12,764 bases of DNA from Burkholderiales bacterium UBA1834. Its GTDB lineage: Bacteria; Pseudomonadota; Gammaproteobacteria; Burkholderiales; Burkholderiaceae_C. Shown piece by piece: positions 6,489-12,764 of the stretch (the first letter of the stretch is position 1; each line of letters opens with the position of its first letter). The notes below the pieces were generated by a model. It was not told the origin of the DNA, did not search any database, and saw nothing but the letters and a program-made list of their open reading frames with translations. The translations under genes and the position numbers were made by a program. The stretch covers positions 1 through 12,764 of the forward strand of contig DDJC01000053.1 of assembly GCA_002339015.1 (NCBI GenBank), given 5' to 3'.

Positions 6489-8423
6489 TCAGGCCGCGTG
6501 CGCCTCGCCTTCCATCCGCCGCAGCAACTGGTTGTCTTGGCTGGCGTGGAAGTAAGGCCGCGAGAACAGCCCCATCCACAGATTGGGCAGCAGGTTCTGC
6601 AGCGTCTGCTGGTGCTCGGCGCGCAGGCCGCCCGTGGCCGGATCGATCAGGCGTTCGGCCACGTCGGGCCGCGCCAGAACCTGAAAGCCCGCCACCACCA
6701 CCGGCTGGCGGCCATAGGTCTGGCACAGCCAGCCCACCGTGGTGGGCGACAGGAAGAAGATGTGCTGCCCGTGCTCGGGCGTGATGTAGTCCCACGATTC
6801 GGTGACCTGCGGGGCGATGCCCGTCTGGATCACGACCAGGGCCGGGTCGGAGGCGAACAGGTCGTCGAAGTACTGGCGGGGCTCATCGAAATGCTCGACC
6901 ACCTCGCACAGGTTGACCACGTCGAAGCCGCTGTAGGTCGGCGTCTGAAAGCCCAATGCCAGGCGCGGGCTGCTGTAGCGGTCGTAGCCCCAGGCGTCGA
7001 CGCCGGTGTCGCGCAGGGTGCGCACCATCAGACCCGATCCGCAGCCGTAGTCGACCACGCGCGTGTCCGCCCCCATGCCGGCCATGGGCAGCAGGGCGCT
7101 GATGACGGCGGCATTGACCAGCGAGCGGGTCACCTGGCCAGTGTCGAACTTCTCGTTCTCGGGCACATAGGCCTCGTCGAGCCAGTAGGGCTTCTCGGTC
7201 TGCGTGGCGCCGCAGTGACCGCACTGGCGAAACTGCACATCGTACTTGTGGAGCACGCGCTTGTTGAACAGCAGCCGCGTGGGCGCGCCGCACAGGCGGC
7301 AGGCGTGTTCGTCATGAGTGGCTCCGGTCGCGGGGGGGAGCGATGCATCGGCGGCTTCGACGAGGAACTCACGCATGATCTCGGCCATGCGGTCCCAGCG
7401 GAAGTGCGTGGCCTGCACGCGGCCGGCCTCGATGAGGCGCTGGCGCGTGGCCGGCTCCTGCACGCTGCGCAGGTGCTGGGCCAGCTGGGCCGCCCTTTGC
7501 TCTTCAGTGCGGTCCTCGATGTCGATGTAGAGCACCGCATCACCACCTACCTCGGGCATGGACGACACGCGCGAGGTGATGGCCGGGCAGTCGCAGGCCA
7601 TGGCCTCGAGCACGGGCAGGCCGAAGCCTTCGTACAGCGAGGGATAGACCAGCGAGATCGCGCCGCTGTAGGCCGCCTGCATCTCGGCGTCATCGAGGAT
7701 CAGCACGCGCACGTCGGCCGGCCCGGCCAGGGCGGCGAACTCGGGCTCGAGCTGCCCGCCACCGGTGCAGACCACGCCGCAACGGGCGCGCTCGTCGCCC
7801 AGCGTGGCGAAGGCCTTGAAGAACAGCGAGACGTTCTTGTAGCTCGAGCGGCTGCCCGAGATCAGGAAGTAGGGGCGCTGAAGGCCGTGCCTGGTCTTGA
7901 ACGCGTCGATCGCGGCGGGCGTGGCCACCTTGAAATCGGTACCGGTGTAGGCCACGCGCACCGGCAGGTCGGGGCGGCCCAGGTGGGCACGCGCATCACG
8001 GGCCGAGTTCTCGGAGATGGCGGCGAAGTGCGTGGCCATCTGCATCGCCCGCTGCTTTTGCTGCCACATGGGCTCCTGCAGGTTCCAGCCCAGCACCTCG
8101 GGGATCATGTCGTAGACCAGCATGGCCTGCGGCGTGGTGAGCGGGAAGGTGTAGTAGCTGGAGATGAACAGGCGCGCGCCTTCCTCGTCGCAGATGGTCT
8201 GCAGGGCCTGGCGATCAGCCTGGTCGTTGTTGTAGAGAAAGGCCGGTGCATCGCGGTAGGCGATGCCCTCGACACGTGGCGCGGTGCGGTTGCGATCCAC
8301 CACCACGACCTGGTCGGCGAAGCCCTGGTCCACCCAGTGCTGCAGCAGCTTGAGCCAGACGCGGGCGATGCCCGAGCGGCCGATCTGGAAGAACACGCCG
8401 TCGATGACGATCTTTGCGCTCAT
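6489..8423 (-). CDS. Fusion of GT4 glycosyltransferase and cysteine-cluster SAM methyltransferase
   Basis: This is a predicted 644-aa bifunctional cytoplasmic enzyme. Residues 1 to about 355 form a GT-B glycosyltransferase of family GT4: the C-terminal half carries Y-E-G-F-G-L-P-V-L-E-A-M (264-275), the E-x7-E nucleotide-sugar motif with Glu265 and Glu273. From about 370, four cysteines in two C-x2-C pairs (375/378 and 401/404) form a likely zinc site like that at the front of sugar C-methyltransferases. A class I methyltransferase follows, with motif I V-V-D-Y-G-C-G-S-G (456-464) and an acidic E-V-V-E-H-F motif (507-512). It would transfer a sugar and methylate a sugar; the substrates are unknown. 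I chose the ATG at 8423 over one at 8444 because AAGGAA precedes it at proper spacing and the fold starts at once (I-V-I-D-G-V-F-F). It lies 46 nt downstream of the large glycosyltransferase gene, so they are probably one operon. Confidence 0.85.
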   Translation of the reverse strand: MSAKIVIDGVFFQIGRSGIARVWLKLLQHWVDQGFADQVVVVDRNRTAPRVEGIAYRDAPAFLYNNDQADRQALQTICDEEGARLFISSYYTFPLTTPQAMLVYDMIPEVLGWNLQEPMWQQKQRAMQMATHFAAISENSARDARAHLGRPDLPVRVAYTGTDFKVATPAAIDAFKTRHGLQRPYFLISGSRSSYKNVSLFFKAFATLGDERARCGVVCTGGGQLEPEFAALAGPADVRVLILDDAEMQAAYSGAISLVYPSLYEGFGLPVLEAMACDCPAITSRVSSMPEVGGDAVLYIDIEDRTEEQRAAQLAQHLRSVQEPATRQRLIEAGRVQATHFRWDRMAEIMREFLVEAADASLPPATGATHDEHACRLCGAPTRLLFNKRVLHKYDVQFRQCGHCGATQTEKPYWLDEAYVPENEKFDTGQVTRSLVNAAVISALLPMAGMGADTRVVDYGCGSGLMVRTLRDTGVDAWGYDRYSSPRLALGFQTPTYSGFDVVNLCEVVEHFDEPRQYFDDLFASDPALVVIQTGIAPQVTESWDYITPEHGQHIFFLSPTTVGWLCQTYGRQPVVVAGFQVLARPDVAERLIDPATGGLRAEHQQTLQNLLPNLWMGLFSRPYFHASQDNQLLRRMEGEAHAA

Positions 8424-8427
8424 GGGG

Positions 8428-8433
8428 TTCCTT
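8428..8433 (-). promoter_or_regulatory. Ribosome binding site choosing the 8423 start
   Basis: Read on the minus strand, AAGGAA is followed by four C residues and the ATG at 8423. The alternative ATG at 8444 lies upstream of this element and has no comparable site. Confidence 0.6.
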
Positions 8434-8469
8434 GCGGTGGGCATTGCGGGCGTGCGCCGACGGCGGCGT

Positions 8470-11400
8470 TCACCAGTTGTGCAGGGTGAGGTTGCGTTCG
8501 CCCAGGAAGTCCGGGCCGATCAGGAAGAAGGTGCCGGGCTGCCAGTCCTTGAGGTGGCGGATGCCGACCGAGACATTGGAGCCGCCGTTGCCCAGGAAGA
8601 AGTCGCAGCGCGCGGCCAGCCAGGCATCGAGGATGACCTGCTCGCCCAGCACCGTGCCCGAGTGGCCGGCATAGTGCACGCCGGTCTGGTCGCTGCTGCG
8701 CTGGGCATCGAGCGTGAGCACCTTGTCGCCGTAGCGGGCCTTGAACTGCGTCACGACCTGTTCGCTGTCGGTCAGCAGGAAGATGTTCAGCACGGGGTTG
8801 ACCATCAGGATCTGGTCGATGGACGACCAGTAGGCCTGGTTCACGGCGTCGAGGTGTGACATCTCGCGCACCTTGTCGCTGCCCCGCACGTGCACCGCCA
8901 GCCAGTGGCGCCCGGCCAGCATCGCCTGGGCCTGCTGATCGATGTGAGCCTGCAGGTGCGGTTGCAGGTGCAGGTACTTGGTGAACAGGTGGCGGTAGAT
9001 GCGGGCGCGGTCCAGCCCGTGCAGCGCGTGGCCTTCGGGGATCCAGGGGATCAGGTCATTGACCTTGGTGTGGAAGTCGCTGACGACCACGTTCTCGGGG
9101 CGGCGCAGGGCGTACAGGCCGCTGAGGCGGGCACCCTCGCCGTCCCACTTCTGAAGGTCTTCCTCGCGCAGGTTCTTGGCGTGCCATTTGGCCGGGTAGA
9201 AGCTCAGGCCCTCGCGCTCCAGATCCGCCAGCGTCGGGGCGGACACCGGCTGAAAGAAGCTGGTGAAGGCGTTGTCGGTATCGGCGTCGCGGAACAGGCT
9301 GTTGCGGCCCCAGTGCACGATGGGCATGCGGCCGGTCAATTCGGCCAGCAGCAGCTCGCCGGCGACGTGGTCCAGGTCGGACCAGAAGCCGAAGCCCCAG
9401 GCCTTGATCAGCAGAAACTTGTCTGCTGCCGGCTGGGTGAGCGCCTGCGCGGAGGGCGCCCTGGCCTGTGCATCACGGATCAGGCCGTTGAGGCTGGACG
9501 CACGTGCCGGCGTGTCGGGCAGGGTGGCCAGCGCCGTCGCGTAGTACATGGCCGCGAAATCATGGGCGCCCGCGCGGCTGGCGATGTCGCCCAGCACCTT
9601 GAGGGCGCCTCGGTGCGCGGGGTCTTGCTCCAGCTTGCGCCGGCACAGCATCTCGGCCTTCTGCAGATTGCCGCGCTGCAGGTCGGCCTCGGCCCCGTCG
9701 ACCGAGAAATCCTCGGCCTGCTGGTTCAGTGCATCGGCCAGGGGTGGGCGGCTGGCGAGCTGGGTCTCGTGCCACACGCTGGTGTAGATGGATTCGAGGT
9801 GGCGGCAGATCTCTTCGGCATCGAACAGCGGGGCGATGGCCCGGTGGCGCGCCAGGCGAGCCTTGACCTCGGCCAGCTCGGCCGGGTGCTGGGCCAGTCG
9901 CAGGGCGACGGCCTCGTAGTCGTCCAGCGTGTGGGTGATCAGGTCGCTCAGGCCTACCGTGTGCAGCAGGCTGCCGGCCACGCGGGCCGGGAAGGCGCCG
10001 CCCATGTAGGTCACCACGGGCAGGCCGGCCATCAGGGCATCGGCGGCGGTGGTGTGGGCGTTGTAGGGGTGGGTGTCCAGGAAGATGTCGGCCTGGCGGT
10101 AGCGGGCCAGATGGTCTTCGACGCGCGGCACGCGGTTGGCGAAGACCAGGCGCTGCGGGTCCACGCCGGCGGCCTGGGCATTGGCCCGCAGATTGCGCTG
10201 TGAAACCTCGTTGCGCGACATCAGCCACAGCACGCTGCCCGGTGTCTTGGCCAGCAGGCGCATCCACACCGCGAACACATGCGGCGCGATCTTGTAGTCG
10301 TGGTTGAAGGAGCAGAACACCACGCCCTGTTCGGGCAGGCCGCATTCGGCCCGGGTGGGGGTGCGCTCGGCGATCTCGATGCCACCGGCCGTGGGCAGGT
10401 AGGAGTCGGGCAGGTACAGCACCTTTTCGTCGTAGAACTGCTGGTGCTCCGGCGGGATCACGTGGCGGTCCGCGATGATGTAGTCCATGTAGTCCACGCC
10501 CAGGGTGCCGGGGTAGCCCAGGTAGTTGATGTGGGCCGGGGCAGGGCGGTAGGCGAAGACCTCGGTGCGTGAATCGGAGGTGTAGCCGGCCAGATCGACG
10601 GCCACGTCCACCTCCATCTTGCGCATCAGCTCGGCGATCTGGCGCGAGCCCATCTGGCGTGCATCGATGAAGTGGTCGAAGGATTGCAGCATGCGCTCAC
10701 GCAGGCGGCTCTTGTCATCGGGGCCCAGCGAGATGGCGATGGTCTCGAAGCGGTTCTTGTCGTGCTTCTCGAAGATGGCCGCCATGAGGTGGCCGACGGG
10801 GTGTTCGCGCAGATCGGGCGACACGTAGGCCAGCCGGATCTTCTTGTGGCGATAGCGCTCGCCCGTCCACAGGGGCTCGGCCCCGGTGGGAAAGCGTTTG
10901 GCGAAGGTGCGGGCGCAGGTCTGGTGGTCGGCCGCCGAATCCGAAATCGCCATGAAGCCCAGCGACTTGCACGTGGGCCGGCCGGCCTGCACGCCTTCGT
11001 TGATGCGTCGGGCGGTGTCGTCGAAATCGCGCCAGTCGCAGATGTGCAGGCGTTCGTAGGCCAGCAGGCCCAGGCCGTAGTCGTACTTGGGATTGATGGC
11101 CAGCAGGCGCTCGAACATGGCGATGGCCTGCTCGCTGCGCTTGAACTCGGTCAGCAAGATGGCGCAGTTGCCCAGCGCTGTTTCGTAGTTCGGATTGATC
11201 TGCAGCACGCGGTTGAAGCGCTCCAGCGCGCCGGTGTGCTGGTGCATCTCGCGCAGCAGGGCGCCGCTGTTGACCAGCGCCTCGACGAAGTCGGGCTTGA
11301 TGGCCAGCGCGCGGTCATAACTCTTGAGCGCTTCGTCCTTGAGGCCCAGGGCCTGTTCGGCCGAGGCCCGGGCCGACCACAGCGGCGCGAAGTCCGGTGC

Positions 11401-11664
11401 AGCCCGCGTGCCGTGCTCGAGCAGGGCCAGACCCTGCCGGAAGTCGCGGCGTTGAAGCAGGATGACACACAGTGAATAAATCGCAATGGGATCGTCCGGG
11501 TAGACACCCAGGTACATGCGGAACAACTGCTCGGCCTCGGCGGTTTTTTGCTGGCCTTGCAGTTCCACCGCGCGCACCAGCACGGAGCGGTCCATGTTGG
11601 ATGGCTGCGGGCTGTCGGAGGGGGTACGGGGCGGCGTCGGGTTCATGTCGATCACGGTGCTCAT
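8470..11664 (-). CDS. TPR / O-GlcNAc transferase (SPINDLY, GT41) / fucosyltransferase-like fusion protein
   Basis: This is a predicted 1064-aa multidomain cytoplasmic glycosyltransferase. Residues about 25-225 are tetratricopeptide repeats with typical A-L-x-x-x-x-x-A-L-x-x-x-P spacing. Residues about 270-635 are an O-GlcNAc-transferase (GT41) domain: L-R-E-H-P-V-G-H-L-M with His288 at the conserved active-site position, R-P-A-P-A-H-I-N-Y-L-G-Y-P-G-T-L-G, F-N-H-D-Y-K-I with Lys458, and N-A-H-T-T (535-539), the UDP-binding HTT motif. A TPR-like segment spans about 655-715. The last 315 residues look like a NodZ/FUT8-type fucosyltransferase: H-V-R-G-S-D-K (925-931), F-L-L-T-D-S (962-967) and D-F-F-L-G-N-G-G-S-N (1021-1030). 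The likely role is to put a sugar on Ser/Thr of a protein and then a 6-deoxyhexose. The start is uncertain: ATGs at 11757, 11664 and 11646 are in frame. The first would add a Pro-rich, low-quality extension with AGG touching the start codon. Confidence 0.85.
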   Translation of the reverse strand: MSTVIDMNPTPPRTPSDSPQPSNMDRSVLVRAVELQGQQKTAEAEQLFRMYLGVYPDDPIAIYSLCVILLQRRDFRQGLALLEHGTRAAPDFAPLWSARASAEQALGLKDEALKSYDRALAIKPDFVEALVNSGALLREMHQHTGALERFNRVLQINPNYETALGNCAILLTEFKRSEQAIAMFERLLAINPKYDYGLGLLAYERLHICDWRDFDDTARRINEGVQAGRPTCKSLGFMAISDSAADHQTCARTFAKRFPTGAEPLWTGERYRHKKIRLAYVSPDLREHPVGHLMAAIFEKHDKNRFETIAISLGPDDKSRLRERMLQSFDHFIDARQMGSRQIAELMRKMEVDVAVDLAGYTSDSRTEVFAYRPAPAHINYLGYPGTLGVDYMDYIIADRHVIPPEHQQFYDEKVLYLPDSYLPTAGGIEIAERTPTRAECGLPEQGVVFCSFNHDYKIAPHVFAVWMRLLAKTPGSVLWLMSRNEVSQRNLRANAQAAGVDPQRLVFANRVPRVEDHLARYRQADIFLDTHPYNAHTTAADALMAGLPVVTYMGGAFPARVAGSLLHTVGLSDLITHTLDDYEAVALRLAQHPAELAEVKARLARHRAIAPLFDAEEICRHLESIYTSVWHETQLASRPPLADALNQQAEDFSVDGAEADLQRGNLQKAEMLCRRKLEQDPAHRGALKVLGDIASRAGAHDFAAMYYATALATLPDTPARASSLNGLIRDAQARAPSAQALTQPAADKFLLIKAWGFGFWSDLDHVAGELLLAELTGRMPIVHWGRNSLFRDADTDNAFTSFFQPVSAPTLADLEREGLSFYPAKWHAKNLREEDLQKWDGEGARLSGLYALRRPENVVVSDFHTKVNDLIPWIPEGHALHGLDRARIYRHLFTKYLHLQPHLQAHIDQQAQAMLAGRHWLAVHVRGSDKVREMSHLDAVNQAYWSSIDQILMVNPVLNIFLLTDSEQVVTQFKARYGDKVLTLDAQRSSDQTGVHYAGHSGTVLGEQVILDAWLAARCDFFLGNGGSNVSVGIRHLKDWQPGTFFLIGPDFLGERNLTLHNW

Positions 11665-12013
11665 GCGCAAGCCTGGTCTGCTCGTCGAGGTTCGTGAGAT
11701 GTTCCTCGGTTTGCCGGGGCCTGGTCCAAGGAAAAGCGGGTTGGGACGGGGGCACATCCTCGCGCTTTTTCACGTTGTGATCAAAGTGATCACTGTGCAA
11801 ACAAACATTAAGAAACCGCCGCGCCAGGCCGATAAGCCCGTGGACGAGGACAAGACCATGTTGGGTTGTCCGGGATATGTGATGCCTTCGCTCTCTTTAT
11901 CGCGGCATCGCTGACGACCGGTTTACGTAGTCTTGGATCTTATCCATTCGCTCGTGTGACGTCATGTGGCTGCGCGCGGGTTCTGCTCAAAACCTGATTT
12001 ACCGGGGGCCCGT
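11665..12013. promoter_or_regulatory. Divergent intergenic region between the glycosyltransferase and repeat-protein genes
   Basis: This 349-bp region separates genes transcribed in opposite directions, so it should carry promoters for both. It includes an AT-rich patch (about 11795-11817) and an unusual GTGATCA repeat just beside it. It also includes a loose GATGCC/GGCATC inverted repeat (11881-11909) and an isolated TGACGTCA palindrome (11957-11964). No clean -35/-10 pair was found on either strand. If the large minus-strand gene starts at 11757, about 93 bp of this region are coding. Confidence 0.4.
11777..11793. promoter_or_regulatory. Candidate operator: paired GTGATCA sites
   Basis: GTGATCAAAGTGATCAC contains two copies of GTGATCA (11777-11783 and 11786-11792) spaced 9 bp start to start. 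The second extends to the perfect palindrome GTGATCAC. It is preceded by TT and followed by TGTGCAA, in an otherwise GC-rich region between divergent genes. It resembles a dimer or tandem-dimer transcription factor site. It does not match the CRP consensus in spacing, and I cannot name the factor. Confidence 0.45.
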
Positions 12014-12764
12014 ATGGCTTCAATCATTTCTTCGTTGTCGACCTCGCAGATCGCGGCACTTTCCACGACCACCATCGCGAAATTGACGACGGACGACTGG
12101 GCGGCGTTCTCGACCGAGCAGATCCAGGCCCTCTCGATCGCCCAGATCAAGGCCATCGAGACGACCGATCTGGTGGTGTTGAACACCACGCAGTTCCAGG
12201 CCTTCGAAACCACGGACATCCGGGCATTCACCTCTCAGCAGGTCAAGGCACTGACCTCGGAGCAGGTGCAGGCCCTCACGACCGATCAGGCCTCGGCTCT
12301 GCTCAGCTCCCAGGTCGCAGCGCTGACGACGGCGCAGGTCAGCGCCCTGGAATCCAGCGATGCGGCGGCCCTGAGCAGCACTCAATTGACGGGCCTGAGC
12401 AGCGCCCAGGCCTCGGCGCTGAGCACCGCCCAGGTCGCGGCGATCCAGACCTCGCAGATCGGTGGCTTGACCACCAACGCCATCAAGGGCCTGGGCACAG
12501 AGGCGGTGGCCGCCCTCACCACCGAGCAGGCGGCGGCCCTGAGCACACGCCAGATCGCCTCCTTCACCACGACACAGATGTCTGCCATTGAAACGGCGGA
12601 CATCGCCGCTTTGGGCACCGCGCAACTGCGCGCCCTGGGTACCGCCCAGGTCAAGGCCCTGAGCACCGAGCAGATTGCTGCGCTGGAAACCGCCCAGGTG
12701 GCAGCCCTGAGCACCGCCCAGGTGGCCGCGCTGACGACCACGCAGGTGGCGGCCATCGAGACGG
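12014..12764 (+). CDS. Octapeptide-repeat protein, probable type I secretion substrate (5' part, runs off the window)
   Basis: An open reading frame starts at ATG 12014 and remains open to the window edge (250 codons). After seven residues (M-A-S-I-I-S-S) the whole product is 30 consecutive octapeptides with no insertion or gap, consensus L-[ST]-T-x-Q-[VI]-x-A. Position 1 is always Leu, Ile or Phe, position 3 is Thr or Ser in nearly every unit, and position 8 is mostly Ala. There is no signal peptide, as expected for a type I substrate, whose signal is C-terminal. The S/T-x-x-Q pattern resembles a helix N-cap, so a solenoid of short helical turns is possible; a beta-solenoid is the alternative. 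GGGGG 6 nt before the ATG is only a weak ribosome site. A GTG at 11966 is a poorer start. Neighbouring secretion and glycosylation genes suggest a secreted, O-glycosylated surface protein. That role is inference. Confidence 0.85.
   Translation, partial: MASIISSLSTSQIAALSTTTIAKLTTDDWAAFSTEQIQALSIAQIKAIETTDLVVLNTTQFQAFETTDIRAFTSQQVKALTSEQVQALTTDQASALLSSQVAALTTAQVSALESSDAAALSSTQLTGLSSAQASALSTAQVAAIQTSQIGGLTTNAIKGLGTEAVAALTTEQAAALSTRQIASFTTTQMSAIETADIAALGTAQLRALGTAQVKALSTEQIAALETAQVAALSTAQVAALTTTQVAAIET
12035..12764 (+). repeat. Tandem 24-bp coding repeat, 30 full units plus a partial one
   Basis: The DNA under the octapeptide array has a strict 24-bp period from 12035 to 12754, with a partial unit to the window end. 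Units are diverged at the nucleotide level, mainly at third codon positions, but some are close: the 17-mer CTGAGCACCGCCCAGGT occurs at 12419-12435 (unit 17) and at 12707-12723 (unit 29). The first nine units are the most divergent, with Trp, Phe and Asp substitutions. Confidence 0.9.

Noticed and set aside
6042..8489. Open plus-strand frame of 815 codons antisense to the GT4-methyltransferase gene
   Set aside because: Its translation is rich in His, Gln, Arg and Gly with no domain motifs. It mirrors the minus-strand gene, which has clear glycosyltransferase and methyltransferase motifs. Long antisense frames are common in GC-rich genes.
8890..10203. Open plus-strand frame of 437 codons opposite the GT41 fusion gene
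   Set aside because: It is the antisense shadow of the SPINDLY/fucosyltransferase coding sequence. Its Val/Gly/Gln-rich composition reflects reverse reading of GC-rich codons.
11776..11793. CRP binding site (TGTGA half-site)
   Set aside because: TGTGA is present, but the second half is TGATC/GTGATCAC and not TCACA at the six-base spacing required. It was kept only as an unnamed operator candidate.
11957..11964. TGACGTCA palindrome
   Set aside because: This eight-base palindrome matches a eukaryotic CRE site. It has no established bacterial meaning here and is short enough to be chance.
12020..12625. Open minus-strand frames with repeat-like peptides under the octapeptide array
   Set aside because: A 24-bp repeat stays open in several frames and also gives periodic peptides on the other strand. 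The plus frame has a start codon, hydrophobic periodicity and the right composition, so the minus frames are by-products.
12035..12764. CRISPR-like or non-coding satellite array
   Set aside because: The 24-bp units are contiguous with no spacers, and divergence is concentrated at third codon positions. That fits a coding tandem repeat.

Overview
The window looks like a GC-rich betaproteobacterial chromosome, most likely Burkholderiales (Comamonadaceae or the Leptothrix/Rubrivivax/Sphaerotilus group). This rests on codon usage, a tRNA-Gly/tRNA-Cys pair and protein flavour. No database search was possible, so the taxonomy is inference.

Layout. Positions 1-184 hold the 3' end of a tRNA-Gly, a terminator, a complete tRNA-Cys(GCA) and a second terminator. 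A 161-bp leader with two small palindromes follows. From 346 to 6378 four plus-strand genes sit tightly together: a type I secretion ABC transporter with a degenerate C39-like domain, a HlyD-family adaptor, a TolC-like outer-membrane factor, and a GDP-mannose 4,6-dehydratase. A hairpin terminator at about 6401-6423 closes this operon. Two genes then run on the minus strand (11664 down to 6489). The upstream one encodes a very large protein: TPRs, an O-GlcNAc-transferase/SPINDLY-type (GT41) domain, a short second TPR-like segment and a C-terminal fucosyltransferase-like domain. The downstream one fuses a GT4 glycosyltransferase to a cysteine-cluster SAM methyltransferase. After a 349-bp divergent intergenic region, a plus-strand gene begins at 12014 and runs off the window. 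Its visible product is an unbroken array of 30 octapeptide units (consensus L-[ST]-T-x-Q-[VI]-x-A) with no N-terminal signal peptide.

Interpretation. The parts fit one system. The repeat protein would be made in the cytoplasm and O-glycosylated there on its regularly spaced Ser/Thr residues by the GT41 enzyme. The glycan would be extended with a GDP-derived 6-deoxyhexose (the dehydratase supplies the precursor and the fucosyltransferase-like domain would transfer it), then elaborated and methylated by the GT4-methyltransferase. The protein would leave through the type I secretion system (T1SS) as a surface layer, sheath or adhesin. Each enzyme family call is well supported by motifs. The functional link between them is inference from gene neighbourhood. 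The C-terminus of the repeat protein, where a type I secretion signal would lie, is outside the window.
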